Shown: piece by piece, positions 1 through 12,460 of the stretch
Layout of the letters: each line of letters opens with the position of its first letter
How positions within the stretch are numbered: position 1 is the first letter of the stretch
Source of the DNA: Ulva prolifera
Lineage: Eukaryota; Chlorophyta; Ulvophyceae; Ulvales; Ulvaceae
Reading direction: 5' to 3'
DNA: 64,000 nt
Assembly: GCA_023078555.1 (NCBI GenBank)
Contig: JALAAN010000010.1
Location: forward strand, 1,893,756-1,957,755
Program-made: the position numbers and the translations under genes
The notes under the pieces: model-generated
Databases searched by the model: none
What the model was told of the DNA's origin: nothing
What the model saw: the letters and a program-made list of their open reading frames with translations, nothing else

Positions 1-576
1 CTGTGTGGCTCTTCATACCCGTCTAGGGCGGGATAGTTGCAGAAAGTTGGCGGAGGCACCTCGACTCCCGAGATGCCCACGCCTACGGAGCTCCCAAAAT
101 GGTTCACACCATTCAGGATGCTGTGCATATTCACGTGCATGTCAACCATGGTCTTCCTTGATCGAGGTTAGGGCCCTGACCTGCCTGCTGCAGCTGCGCC
201 TGACGCGAGCTCTTTGCTCCTTGTGGTGCTAGATCGTGGAATCGACAACCACGGCATCCCCAGAACTTTCAACTGTACTTGAAGCAAATCAAGCGGAGTT
301 GGATGGATCAGGGATTGTTGTTCGTCGCAAGCTAGGCGAGCGCTGTGCCAGCATGTCACCAGTTCTTGCGTGCAGGTATGATTGCAAGCACTCCTGTGAA
401 CGGTCGCAGAGCAACAGCTGACCACGAAGGCGAAGGTATACAGGTATGTCTACACTGCGCCTCCTCTGCTTCCGTCCAGGCTGCAGTCCGCCATCGGTCC
501 TTCCTGACAGGCAGGCCTGCACAACTGCTCCTACCACCCTGCTGCTAGTGCGAGGCCAGAAGTTCCATTCATGCAG

Positions 577-3500
577 GGATCATTCGATCTATCAAACTTC
601 CAGGATGGCTGCCTGCCTGCGGCCTTCATGGCAGGCCTGCTCGTGTCCGCACCCATCTTCGTGCACTACAGTGCCACCATCGAGCCCTTCAAGCTGGTTG
701 GGATTGGCCTGATGATGTGGTTCGCCTCAGTTTTCGCCTGCGGCCTCTCCTGGGACTTCTGGAGCCTGCTGATCTGCAGGACACTGGTCGGCGTGGGCGA
801 GGCGTCGTTCATCATCCTTGCAGCCCCGTTCATCAGTACGCCTCCGGTCCTCATGCTCACGCACTGCAGCAGCCAGGCTCGTACAGCCAGGCCACAGCTT
901 TCCCGGAAGCCTTCCTGATTGTATGCCATGCACTCTGCTCTGGGTCCCACACCGCGGACACCCCAGACCCAGCTGCCGACCTGAGTCCGTGCAAGCTGCC
1001 TTCTCCGTTTCAGTGTTCTCTTATCAGCGTCCCTGCGTGGCGATGGAACCCCAGCCGCGCGGTAGGTGGAGGGTTCGAGCTGCCCACACGACACCGTGTG
1101 CTGGATGGGGCGCTGACATTGCACCGGCTGTAGTAAAGTAGGTTACATCTGGATTCACTTACCCGTGGCCACTTGGGACGGTGACAACTCCGGTCACCGG
1201 GACCGCACATGCCGTAACGAGTGCTCATGATGCCCTTGAGATGCATCGGCTTCCCAGGGTGAGTCGGCACCGGCATGCGCTGTAGCAGGCAGCCAGGACT
1301 GCTTTGTCCTGCCTCGACCTGACACAGAATTTCATGGAGCACCCTGAAGTCCTGTGATGTGATGATGGCCTGCATGCCACAAACGGCAATGCAGCGGCCC
1401 GGCCTACCCCCCCCCCCCCCCCCCCCCCCCCCCAACATCCGCATGTTCGGTGTGCAGACCACTATGCCCCCGTGCACCTCCGGTCCCGCTGGCTCTCCAT
1501 CTTCCTCATGGCCAACCCTGTCGGCTACGCAGTCGGCTACATCTACGGCGCCATCGTCGGCACGATGTTCGGCTGGCGGGGGGCCTTCATGTCCGCCGCC
1601 TGCCTCATGCTCCCCTTCGCCGCCTTTGCCTTCCAGACGAAGCCCATCCCCCTCGGCAAGGACGCGATCGCGAACCGCAACATCCCCCAGGGCCCCCCCG
1701 GCTCCCCCTCCGAGTCCACCCTGTACTCCGACTCGCTGGACGATGCGGCGGCGCTCGCGGCGGCCGTGCCGCCGTCGCCGCCGTCCCTCCCGGACAAGAG
1801 CAAGCCGCAGCTGCACCTCGCGGCGTTCATGGAGCGCCAGGGCGCGGCGTTCACGCAGCGGGACGACCGCAAGCCGGAGCCGTGGGAGCTCGGGGGCTCG
1901 GGGGGGTACTCCGACGGGTACACGTCGGACCTGGACGATGGGATGCTCGAGGACGATGTGCCGGGGGAGGACGCAGGGATGAGGCGGCAAACGCTGTGGT
2001 TGCTTCGGTGCGCTCTCCTCGCCCCGCGGCGGTGCGCCGCCTGTGTGCATGCGTGGCCTCGCGAGAGCTGGGCGTATGTATGCGGCGATGGAGCGGCGTC
2101 GCCGCATGCATGAGTACGATGCATGTGCCGCGTGGTGCGGCCGGTGGCTGTGCAGGCGCACGCCGTCCTTGGGAATGTGTCTGCGTTCAGCTGCGTGTGC
2201 AGCCCTTGGCGCTGAGCAAGGTGTGTGCATGCCGGGCACAGCCCCTGCCCGCGCATTTGATACCTGCCGCTTCTGCATCGTGTGCGGTATCCATGGCGTC
2301 CATGGTTGACATGGGGCTTTGAAGCGTGACGTGCCACAGTGCGCGCGCTGCGGTGCATGCTCTGGCTAGCCGGTCGTGAATGTTGCGGTGTAGTCTGGCA
2401 AACACCGCTCCCCCCGATATGCCACCCAACAGCCCCGCGCTCTCGCTGCAGGCGCCCCATCTTCACGCTCGCCGTCCTCGGCTTCACGCTCCACACCGCC
2501 CTCTTCGGCGTGCTCGCGTACTGGGGCCCCAAGGCCATCACGTTCATGTTCCGCATGCAAGACGGCTCCGCGGACGTCATCTTCGGCGGCATCACCGTCG
2601 CGACCGGCATCTTCGGCACGCTCGTGGGCGGGAGCCTGCTGGACGCGACGGGGGGCGCGGGGCCGCGGCCGCGGTTCGCCGCGGCGCGCGTGTGCTTGCT
2701 GTCGGTGGCCATCGGCGCCGTCTTCCTCCAGGCCGCGTTCGTGTTTGGCCACTCGATGGTCGTCTTTGCGGTGTTCTTTGCTCTCGGGGAGCTGGTGCTC
2801 TTTCTGCTCCAGGTGCGCCTTCCCGTGCCTCTGCCTGCGTGCCTGGGTTTGCATCACTCCGTCAGGCTGTGTGGTAGCAGAGCTTGTGTGGCACTGGGGC
2901 AAATTGCTGTTCTACTTTTGCTTCCAGTCCAAAGCGGGGTCCCCTACTGGCTGGAGCCTGGGCCTGCAGGCCAGGGTGAGGCACACAGCGCTGCTATACC
3001 AGTGCCTGGTATGTATGCATGAGTACACAGCCGGATCTAGCTGGACATTGACAACCCCGAAATCCGGACCGGACTGATGTATGTCGGATAGTGTGCGGAG
3101 TGGTCAGTCTCGATTGGTCGAGCCGCCTGCGGCGGGGCTGTGTGCTTGCCACGGCACGGCCCAGTGTGAACGCCAGTGGAATTGTTCTATGTGGTCTAGG
3201 TCTCCACCACATAGAACAATTCCAAACATTTAGGCATAATTTCTGGATGCCAGATACATCGTCAATGAATACTGCAAGCCGTCCAACACCGGTGCGCGGC
3301 ATCATGTCACTACACTACATCAAGCAGTTGGGCTGCGCGGCGTGCAGGCCCCGGTGACGGTGATGATTCTCCTGGAGTCGCCGCCGCACCTGCAGCCACT
3401 CGCGTTCAGCCTGCAGACGATCTCGATCCACGTCCTCGGCGACGTGCCCTCCCCGCCGATTGCCGGCCTCGTGCATGACTACATCTTCCAGCGCGACGAC

Positions 3501-4492
3501 TACGTATGCCCCCCCCGGCCCCCTTCCGCCTCGTCTCTGTTGTAGCGGCGGCCTGTCACCCACCTCCCACAGAGTGCATGCATGCCTCTGTTGCCTGCTT
3601 GTAGGTGCGTGGGTAGTGCTGTGCTGACAGTTGCGCCTGCCAGATGATGGCATGCATGGTTGGACTGCTGTGAGACCCGCCGAGATGTGGCCTGCATGCA
3701 TGCCATCGTCCTAGACACACATCTGGGGCCCCCCTGGTTGTTGCCCGCGGTGCTACCTGCCTCGCTCGATTTGTCAAAGTCACACATCTGGGGCCCTGTC
3801 GCACTGCGCAACACCGGCTGCAATTTGGTGACCTCCACGACAGGCCTGTCACTGCCGCCCCGCCTGCGTGCTTACCGCCCATTTCCCGGCCGCTGGGAGC
3901 CCGCAGCCCCGCGGCGCTCTGTATGCTCCCATGCATTCACGGCATGCATGCATGCAGGCGCACCCCGACTCCTGGCGGTACACCTGCATCGTCGTCAACT
4001 GCGTGCTCGTCGGCGCCGTCGGCCTCTTCCTCGCCGCCGCGCTGCTCACACGCAAGGACGGCTCCCCGGACGGCCCCGGCATCGAATCTGCATCGTCGTA
4101 CGTCTCCTCCTACGCACCCATTCCCGTGCGGCGGCGGGGGGGCCGTCACGGTGCCGATCCTCGCGCTGCCGCCGCCGCTGCCGTCGCCGCGGCGCCGCCG
4201 CGGCGCCGCCGCCGCGTCGCCCGGGGACCCGACGTTGTTTGAGCTCGACGAGGACGGCGCGCTGTCGGCGCGGGGGGGGCGGCCGATCGACCCGGCGGTG
4301 TTCTTCGTCGGCGGGCTAGGCGCGGCCGGCCCGGACCCGGCGACGATGTTCTTCCTGGACCGCGACGACCGCATGTCGGCGATGGAGGAGGGCGGGAGCT
4401 CGGCGGCGTCGAGCGCGAGCCCAACGTACCGCACCGCAAGCTCGATGGGCAGCCACCTAGTGCCGTCCGACACAAGCACCGTGGAGGGGTGA
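577..4492 (+). CDS. Spinster-like major facilitator (sphingolipid/lysophospholipid-type transporter), 5' end unresolved
   Basis: Exons I can phase are 577-835, 1458-2007, 2452-2812, 3348-3503 and 3958 onward, with donors GTACGC, GTGCGC, GTGCGC and GTATGC and acceptors ending TGCAG. The joined protein shows Spinster-family hallmarks: a first-helix region with LPAAFMAGLL, then CRTLVGVGEASF, then NPVGYAVGYIYG and GWRGAF, an acidic cytoplasmic loop of about 100 residues, LAYWGPKA, and a late DVPSPPIAGLVHDY segment. Spinster proteins are multi-pass carriers of lysosomal or plasma membranes that export lysophospholipids or sphingosine-1-phosphate; the substrate here is an inference from family. The usual N-terminal NY-x-DR helix was not found; a candidate exon lies near 236-340. 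Near the 3' end the frame changes at a G7 run (4136-4142). Either one base is extra, or a further intron 4127-4231 (donor GTGCGG, acceptor TTTGAG) is removed; the tail then reads to the stop at 4490-4492. Confidence 0.85.
1407..1433. repeat. Poly-C tract, 27 bp
   Basis: Uninterrupted C27 inside the second resolved intron (836-1457) of the transporter, 24 bases before the acceptor, where a polypyrimidine tract would normally sit. Confidence 0.95.
3178..3223. repeat. Perfect 18-bp inverted repeat with 10-nt loop
   Basis: Left arm 3178-3195 and right arm 3206-3223 are exact reverse complements around a 10-base loop. It lies in the transporter intron 2813-3347. Sixteen bases of the left arm (GGAATTGTTCTATGTG) recur at 51271-51286 in an intron of another gene. 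Confidence 0.9.
3716..3796 (-). mobile_element. Short TTACAAGG-family element with 16-bp target duplication
   Basis: The insert 3732-3780 (49 bp) contains the family core (minus strand: GGCAGGTAGCACCGCGG). It lies between two identical copies of CACACATCTGGGGCCC at 3716-3731 and 3781-3796. It sits within the transporter intron 3504-3957. The TTACAAGG end of this copy is diverged. Confidence 0.65.
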
Positions 4493-6221
4493 ACACGTTG
4501 GGGGGGGGGGGGGGGGTTCATGTAGCGTGTAAAAGGGTTTCACAACATCAAGCAAGGTCGGGGCGCCACGACAGGCTGCCGTTGGTGGCTGTGTTCGGAG
4601 CATTTAGGCTGGTGATGACCAGTGCCCACATCGATGTGGGCTGGGCGCGGCGGCCGCGATGTGCGTAGCATAGCGACATCGAGTGTTATTGCCCCATTCA
4701 AGGTGGTGGGGTGGAGGGGGACTGGGGCAGACGCCGAAGCCTTGCGTGAGCTTCAACTCACCTGAGGCGGAGGAATGCCAGCATTTGTGGGACATCCGGG
4801 GTGCTTTGTCTTATCCACTACATAGCACCCGAGAATCGGAAACATTGAGGGGGGATTGTATCGGCTCGATGCAGTGTCATACTCGGGGGGACAAACCCCC
4901 CGAACGAGCGCAAGAAGTGACAGGATCCGTCACGACGCTGACGGTGCGGCCCGGCTGAAGCAATCGGCGCATCTCGTGTGTGTGCAGCCGCGGGTGGCAG
5001 GGGGCAGCTGCCACGCTTGAAGTTGTCCTGTAGGACAGCAAAGCTGGCTGCTGGCGGCGGAAGCTGTCACCATGGTGCCTCCCTTCTGCCCCCGCGCTAC
5101 TTCATGCGTGGCTGCTGTTTCCGGCTGTGTGGATTGCCCACAAGCAGCCTGCTCAGGAAGTTTGTGCCGGCCTTGCGTGAACAGCGGCGCGGTGTCCTGT
5201 GAATGTGCTACGTGGGTGGGTAGGCATGTTCGATGTGGCTGGGGCGTGCAGCGTGGACTGTGTGGCGTAGGTGCGTCTGGGCAGACATTGTGTAGGCGTA
5301 GCGTCTGTGTATGGCCGCCGTGCATTCATCCGCAAGAGACTCGGAGGACATGCATCGTGCGGCCCTTGGGCTTGGGTTAAAGAGTGTACGTAGCAGCTAC
5401 CAACGGGAGGCAATGTGCTGGCCTGCTGTGGTGGCTCTGTGAACTGTATGAGGAATTTGACTGTGGTCGAGACGTGTGTAAACGATGTGTATGTGACATT
5501 GCGTTTTGTTGAGTGTCGCTACGATGACCTTCGTGGACATGGCGGTAGGTCAGATCGCGTTCTTGGGATTCACTTGGTATGCGGGACGGACAGAAATGCA
5601 GCTGGACTCATGAAGGGACCTTGCTTGTGTCAACATTGTACTTGAAGTCTTGGACACCATAACACAACACAAATTCTTCTGAAAGCTGCACGAGGCAAAT
5701 ACAGGGCTATTGTGCACATTCGTGTCGTTCCGGTCGATCGGATGTCACCTGCGGTGAAGTATTCTGGCTTTTGCTCATGTTAAATGTGAGTGTGTGAATG
5801 GCAGCATTTCATGTTCATTTCCTGTGGGACACCCGGGCATGAAGATCTATTTACAGTAAAACTTTACAGCATACCATCATACGAGGCAAGCACTGAGAGT
5901 TCCGTTTCGGCAGGTGACGTCCGCAGTCATGTCCGTCTTCAGATGCTTTTGTTATCGCTGAGGCGTGGTCTGATCTCAGTGGACGACCAACTGCACTTCT
6001 GGCCATCGAATTCAAGCAAAGCTGTGCACAGGCATGGCACTCGTTTACGCTTTCACGAGCAAAGTTGGTTCACAAGCGCTCCAGGGCAGATGGTGCTTGA
6101 CGTACGAACGTTGACTCCGCGTGTGAACGTTTCAGGAGCTGATCGCATGTCTGCTTTCGACACCTCTGGTGTCGCCTAGGCCTGATGGAGCACAGTTCCT
6201 TAACAAACCGAACGGACAGCC
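4493..6221. other. Intergenic, no gene seen; G17 tract at 4500-4516
   Basis: The transporter stop is followed by a G17 run. An open frame at 5790-6179 ends 43 bases before the Nup88 start codon, but it resembles no family and has no coding-like composition. I treat this stretch as spacer plus the Nup88 promoter and 5' leader. Confidence 0.5.
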
Positions 6222-7603
6222 ATGGAAGCGTTCGTTAAACTAGCCCAGAATAATAATGGAACCAGTGATGATGTAATCCTTGATACGGCAGATAATGGGC
6301 TTGCTTTCCTGTTCAACCGGAAGGGTCATCTATGGAGGGCTGACGGCAGGTTGCTGCATCTAGATAAGAGCGCCTACTATGATGCCCACTGCTATGAGCT
6401 TCGATGTAAGCGAGAAAGGAAGTGGCAGTCTCTCCAGTGCGAGAGCTTGCATGCTCACGCTGATGGAGGTTTTGTCTTGGTCCACGCTACACAGGTACGT
6501 TGTTACGCAGTGCGTGCTAGGTACAATCGATCGGATCCTGTGGCCATGGCCATGATCCGTATTCTCAATGTTTCTGCTGCAGGAGATCGGGTATCGGCGT
6601 GAACACGTCGTGCTGCTGGTGGATACCAACACTGCCGTTCCAAGGGAGCAACCAAAGCCACAACGCATCCGCATCGGGGCAGATGAGAAGGAATATGTCA
6701 TGATCGTTCAAAAGCTGAACTGTCTAGCGCAGGAGGTTGACGAAGCTCGCATTGCAGCAAACGGTCTTGAAGTACTTCAGGTGGGTGGCTGTCTTCCTGT
6801 GTGGCCAAACGCAGTTGTTGAACCGCTGCCTGCGTCATGTAGATCATGAATTAAGCAATATTTGAATCCGCACACCTGCCAGGCACAGATTGGCCTGCAG
6901 CTTCACGATTGCTGATACAGAAGCCTCGACATGTCTGCATGATTCAGCCATGCGACGTCTGCAGATGTGTATAGCTGCCCATCAAGTAAATGATCTCGCT
7001 GATCAAGTGCACATGCTGCTTGTACGTGCAGGTGTCCTGGCATCCACACAGCCCAGCCCACTTTGCAGTGCTGACCTCGGACAATGCATTCTCCATCTTC
7101 AGAGTGCACCAGCCCTCCACGCCAGAGCAGCTATTCAAGATCAGCCCTCCACAGTCCATGCCTGCGCGGCTGTCCGTCCTCTCCTTAGAGGACAAGCCAT
7201 CAGATGCTCTTGTGTTTGCAGCTTTCACGTTCGGCTCGGTCCATGCATGGGACCCGCTGCTCGTGTACCTGCTGACCAGGTGTGGACTTCCACTCTGCAC
7301 CATGAGCCTGCACTCACTACACCAACCTCTTATCTTGTTGTCGAGTATGCAACCCCGTCCTTAGGCAGCATACTGGGCATGTTTTGCTGCATCTGCGTCT
7401 GCTTTGGCATCCCTGTTAAAACTGCAGCACGATGCAGACCTACCAGTGTCATCGCGAAGCCCAATAGACAATCGACACAACGTTTCACCATGACAATATC
7501 GCGAGGCACTTAGCTGCCTGGCTCCACCTCTGCGACACACACGCTACCAGCACCTAGCCCTGGCAATAGGTGACGAGGAGAGTCATCCCTGCCTCGTCAG
7601 CTG

Positions 7604-7689
<86 letters not shown>

Positions 7690-10600
7690 GGCCTATACTT
7701 TCGCTCAGATTGCGGCCTCGCCACGAGACACAGTTGATATGCTGAACAACTTCATAAAGGGATCTCGATGGCATATCTTCAAACATCTGCATGCAATCGT
7801 GCTCCCGTAGATCAAGCTGCAGGCTCATGGAGCTTTGTGTATCAGTGCAAAGCAACATCGTCAGTTTGACCAGCACCAACCTGATGGATCCCGGACCTAC
7901 GTCAACATGCCTGCTTTGTGCGGCCATGCTATCACATGTGCCACGTGCGGACGATCCCGCCTTCAAAGAGGACACCGCCTGAGTCTACCTAATCGCGCCC
8001 TTGCCCTCCCACCATTCGACACACCCCGATCATGACCCCACTCCGCCACGTGGCTGGAATGATCTCACAACGTTCTGTGTTTGGGGACATCGCCGGCATG
8101 TGTAGGCCGTGCCGTGGCACTGCACGATATCCGCGCTGCTACCTGCCTCTCCGACTTTGTCATTGTAACCCACAAACAGCCCCCCCCCCCCAACCCCCCC
8201 CCATTTCCCGCACCGTGTTGTGTTGTAGCCGCCGCAGCATCCTGGTGCCATCGTCAGACAGATCATGCTGACGGGCCATCTAGGTTCCTCCAGACACCGC
8301 GCCACAGTGCAGGTCCGGGGAGGTCTACGCGCTGGGGCCGGCGGCGCCGTTCGGCATGCCGCTGCGCGCTGCGGCCGTGCTGGCGCTCAAGGCCGCGTGC
8401 CGCGACGACCCCGCGGCGCTCACGTGGCTACAGGCGGCCACGCAGCACGCCGAGGTCGCGGCGCCGCGTGAGGCACTGCAGCAGAAGGAGTTCTGGCGCG
8501 TGCCGAGCTCGCTGCTGCGCGTCGCGCCTCACCACGTCCCGGGCCGGGTCGTCGCGCTGACGGTGCGGCGTCTCCAGCCCCCCTCGAAAGTTTTCCCCTT
8601 CCCCTCACCCGGCACAGCTGGGCTGCAGTTCTTGCATGCATGTGCGCCACAAAGCGGCCGTGTGCGGTGACAGCTGACGAGTTCACCGACACGGTGCTGA
8701 TGCATGACTAGCATCGTGGTCCCGATACCATCTGTAGAATGACAACTCGTCGTGAGCGTGGAATTGAGCCAGACAGAATGCAGCGGGTTGACCAGATCCA
8801 AAGCTGATCAACCCAGAGTATGAAACAATTGGTCAGACTGTGGCAGCTGCGCCACGCTCCCACGCCCATGGATCACATGCAGAAGCCTGTCAAATCTACA
8901 TCGTTGAGCTACCCTTGTGCATGGAGCAGGTGACGCCGAAACCCTCATGGCATACACACCCGCTCTCTTGTACTTTGCTATGCTGGGACGCCTGTGCTGC
9001 AGCGCGGCAAGCTCCTGCCTCACCGACTGCTGTCAATAGGAGTTAATAGACAGCAACCGAGCGCGAAAAATCCCAATTCGCAATGGAACGGTGACATCGA
9101 GGCGTGTGCAGGGGCCCCTGGTGGCTGCCCCAGAGCGCGGCGAAGCGTACACGGCCCTCACGCTGCTGTCCGACAGGCCGCACGGCTCCCCCGCCGACTC
9201 TCCCGCAGTGGTCAACGCATTTGTGGCCACAGGGGTGCCCGGGCGCATGCATGGGTATGTCGCGGTCAGCGTGCTGCCAGCGCTGCCGCTGCCGGACTGG
9301 GGCCTGGGCGACCCTGTGGCCGACACTGACGGTGCGGCACCCCCTCCTCGCATCCGCATGCATGCGGCCGTGAGTAAAGTAAATCTGAAGCCCCATCGGT
9401 ACATATGCGCAACACATGGCATGTGTTTGTGTCTGTAGAGGTAAGGGTGGAGTCGGTGCTTGTGCTGTGGATCTGTATGTGCCGGGCGCTGTGCTGGTGA
9501 CTGTTCGGGTTGATAAGGTTGTAGTTCACTGTTGTGAATGCTCGTCCGCCTTCACGCACACGGCACCGCACAGCCGCCACCCCTAGTTGACCAGGCGGTC
9601 TACCTTGAGATGGTCTCTATTGTGAGTCGAGTGAGTGGGATCAGGTGCATGTTCAGATAACTGCTTTTGGTTGCAAAGCCTGGTAGTCCGTTTTGGCGGT
9701 CTGCCATGCAATAGTCCGAGTCCATGTAAGTTGCCATAAAGGACCGCGCACACGCAGACCGCGGCGCCCTGACTCACGTGTGCCAGACCGTCACCCGCAT
9801 CGTCGCGGCCACGGCAGAGGAGCCGCCGCCACCCCTGGAGGACCTCCAGCTTGAACTCGACGTGGCCGAGCCCGCGGCGGCGGCCACCGGCGCGGGCGCC
9901 CGGCGGACGCTGCAGGAGCGGACGTGGGCGCGGGCGGTGCGCATGCATGCCGCGGCCTCCTCCTCCGGCACCGCGGCGCCGCTTGCGGCGCTCCAGCTCG
10001 GCGGCGCGGTGTGGAAGCTCCACGTGCGTGCGCTGCCGATCCTCTGCGGCCGTGAGCCCCCCGGCGGCGGCGCCGCCGCCGCCGCCGCTGGCGGGAGCTC
10101 CCTCGGGTCCATGGCCGGCTTCATCGGCAACGGCGCGGACAGCAGCACGCCGCCAGGGTCACCGCTGTCGCAGCCCGCGACAACCCCCCGTGCAGCCGCC
10201 GCCCCCAGCCTACCGCGGTCGGACCTGGAGCGAGTGGCCATCCCGGCCGTCGAGGCCGCGGGGCTGCGCTGCGTGCGCATGTTCTGGAACGTCCTCGTCG
10301 GCGACGTCGTCGTCGGGCTGCTCGGTGACGGGTCAGGGTTCTCGGCCGACGGCGGTGCGCTCGCGGCCGCCGTCCCCGGCCTCCTCGACTTCGCGGACGC
10401 GCCGGACGTGGGAGACCCGCTGGAGGCCTTGGAGCCCCCGAGTGTTTCCGGGGGCCTCGCTGCGGCGCAGAGCCCGCAGCTGCTGCGCAGCACGCAGCAC
10501 GCCGCCGACGAGGTTGACAGCACCGCGGTCGAGGTGGAGCGGGTGCTGCGGACGGCGTACAGGGTGCGCTGCCCCGAGATACCGAGGGTGGCTGAGGGGG

Positions 10601-12460
10601 TGCCGGAGGACGCGGCGGGCAACGTGGCGGCCAAGGCGCTGCATGAGGGGATGCGGGCGCTGCTGGACACCGGCGTCGCGCACTGCGAGCGGATGCATGT
10701 GCTGCTGCTGGAGCGGTTCAAGGTGGTGGCGGGGCGGCTGGACGAGGAGGAGCAGGAGGCGGACGTGGCAGGGCTGCAGGATCAGCTCAACACGATTGTG
10801 GAGCGCAACGCGTTGCTGCGGGGCCGCGTCGCCGCGGCGCTGAAGGTGCGGCAGCTGGCCACTCCACCGTGCTGTGCCAGGACGGAGGTGCTTGACGGCG
10901 GAAGGCCGCTCCCGTCATGATCTCCGCTGTCGGTGCTTGACGGCGGAAGGCCGCTCCCGTCATGATTTCCGCTGTCGGTGCTTGACGGCGGAAGGCCGCT
11001 CCCGTCATGATTTCCGCTGTCGGTGCTTGACGGCGGAAGGCCGCTCCCGTCATGATCTCCGCTGTCAGTGCTTGACGGCGGAAGGCCGCTCCCGTCATGA
11101 TCTCCGCTGTCGGTGCTTGACGGCGGAAGGCCGCTCCCGTCATGATTTCCGCTGTCGGTGCTTGACGGCGGAAGGCCGCTCCCGTCATGATCTCCGCTGT
11201 CAGTGCTTGACGGCGGAAGGCCGCTCCCGTCATGATCTCCGCTGTCGGTGCTTGACGGCGGAAGGCCGCTCCCGTCATGATCTCCGCTGTCGGTGCTTGA
11301 CGGCGGAAGGCCGCTCCCGTCATGATCTCCGCTGTCGGTGCTTGACGACGGGAGCGGCCTTCGGGCGAGCATTGCACCAGCGTGTGCATGCATGCATGGT
11401 GATTCCTCGGACGAGCCTCCCATTGGCGGCGCCCGTGATGGGTCGACGTGAGTTCGCGGCGGCTGGTCGCCTTGCCTAGCAGCGCCGCATGATTGCTTGA
11501 CTGGTCCCGTACTTCCGCAGGACCTCCGTTGTGTTTGGTACGTGCATTGCCGGTCGGGCTGGGGCAGCTCACAAAAGCATTCGTGTGTCTGCTGTATGCT
11601 TCCACCCATTCTCACCTCACGAGACTTGACGCAGCCCAACGAGCGGCAGCGCGCTACGCTGCGTGCTGTTTGATCTGCGCTTCGATTGAAAGCCTGCACC
11701 ATGCGGGGTGCTGGCGCCAGGGTACGGCGAGGCTTCATGCGGACACACACTCGCGTGGGGTGCGCTACAGGTGCAGGCGTCTCTGTCGGACCGCACTGAC
11801 GCGCTGTGCAACGCGACCCTGCTCAACGCCGAGTGGCGGCACTGCGCGCTCAATGCCGCGGAGGAGCGCGCCGCCGTCGACGTCACCCGCGCCGAGGAGA
11901 GGCTCGCGGCCACGCAGCGCAGCGCGCAGCGCGTCGCGGAGCGCGTGGAGGGCCTCGCCGCGCCGCGCGAGCCGTCCGCCGCTCTCGCGGGTGGAGGCAC
12001 CGCACTTGTTGCTAGAGGTGCACCGGTGGCGACAGGGGGGCCGCTGCCAGCCCCTGCCGCGGCGTCGTGGGGAGCGGGGAGGGGTGCGAGTGCTCTGCGG
12101 TACGGCCGCGGTGGGAGGGCGTTTGCAGGGGCGGGGGTGCCACGGGGGGGCGCGCTGGGGGCACCGGCACATTCCCGGGGGCTCTGGGGAGGGGCGGACC
12201 TGGGCAAACTGGCGCCTACGGCATCTGGTGGGAGTCCTCGGGCGGGTGTGTCCAGGGGGCGGGGACAGGGTTTGCACCTGGGGCGGGGGGGCCGTGCTGG
12301 TCGCACCGCGGAGGGGCCCGCGAAAGCGAAGCGCGATGGCCAGAGGTGGCAGGCGCTGACTCGGCAGGTGACAGCTGTGCAGGTGCAGTTGCAGGAGGTG
12401 CAGCAGCTGCAGCAGGAGGTGGGGCACCTCTTTGAGGATGCAGCCCGTGAGTACCAGTAG
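6222..12460 (+). CDS. NUP88: Nup88-like nucleoporin
   Basis: Seven exons: 6222-6494, 6583-6780, 7032-7279, 8313-8562, 9112-9369, 9787-10845 and 11777-12460. All phases agree and give 989 codons plus stop. The N-terminal part reads like the Nup88/MOS7 beta-propeller: a first blade around HLWRADGRLLHLD, then VSWHPHSPAHFAVLTSDNAF, VYLLTRSGEVYALGP, and a GPLVAAPERGEAYTALTLL segment. The last two exons form the coiled-coil tail found in this family, with heptad-like runs around LNTIVERNALLRGR and VQVQLQEVQQLQQEVG. Nup88 sits on the cytoplasmic face of the nuclear pore with Nup214/Nup62 and affects export and retention of nuclear proteins. This copy is longer than the plant or human protein (about 740-820 aa) because of Ala/Gly-rich inserts. 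The start was chosen because the first blade begins there and the upstream frame is closed. A diverged relative of another propeller nucleoporin is the alternative. Confidence 0.75.
7606..7687. repeat. (CA)41 microsatellite
   Basis: Eighty-two bases of pure CA dinucleotide in the Nup88 intron 7280-8312, probably length-variable in the population. Confidence 0.97.
8110..8172 (-). repeat. Diverged copy of the TTACAAGG element family
   Basis: The plus strand shows CGCGCTGCTACCTGCC followed by a diverged TTTGTCATTGTAAC, the reverse complement of the family core and head. It lies in the Nup88 intron 7280-8312. No flanking duplication was found. Confidence 0.4.
10888..11362. repeat. 45-bp minisatellite, ten copies, plus an inverted partial copy
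   Basis: Ten exact-length units fill 10888-11337, with only C/T and G/A variants at two sites in the unit. A partial unit follows at 11338-11346. Bases 11347-11362 (GACGGGAGCGGCCTTC) are the reverse complement of a piece of the unit. The array is inside the Nup88 intron 10846-11776. Because 45 is a multiple of three it leaves long open frames on both strands; these are not genes. Confidence 0.95.

Noticed and set aside
1010-2712. Antisense frames of 389-422 codons opposite the transporter
   Set aside because: They are shadows of the GC-rich sense exons; composition is Arg/Pro/His-rich with no domain.
5790-6179. 129-codon frame upstream of Nup88
   Set aside because: It ends before the Nup88 start, cannot be spliced in sensibly, and matches nothing.
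10888-11362. Possible CRISPR array
   Set aside because: The 45-bp units are contiguous with no unique spacers, in a eukaryotic intron; it is a minisatellite.
10782-11750. Long antisense open frames (272 and 322 codons) of 15-residue repeats
   Set aside because: They come from the 45-bp intronic minisatellite, whose length keeps every frame open. There is no independent coding evidence.
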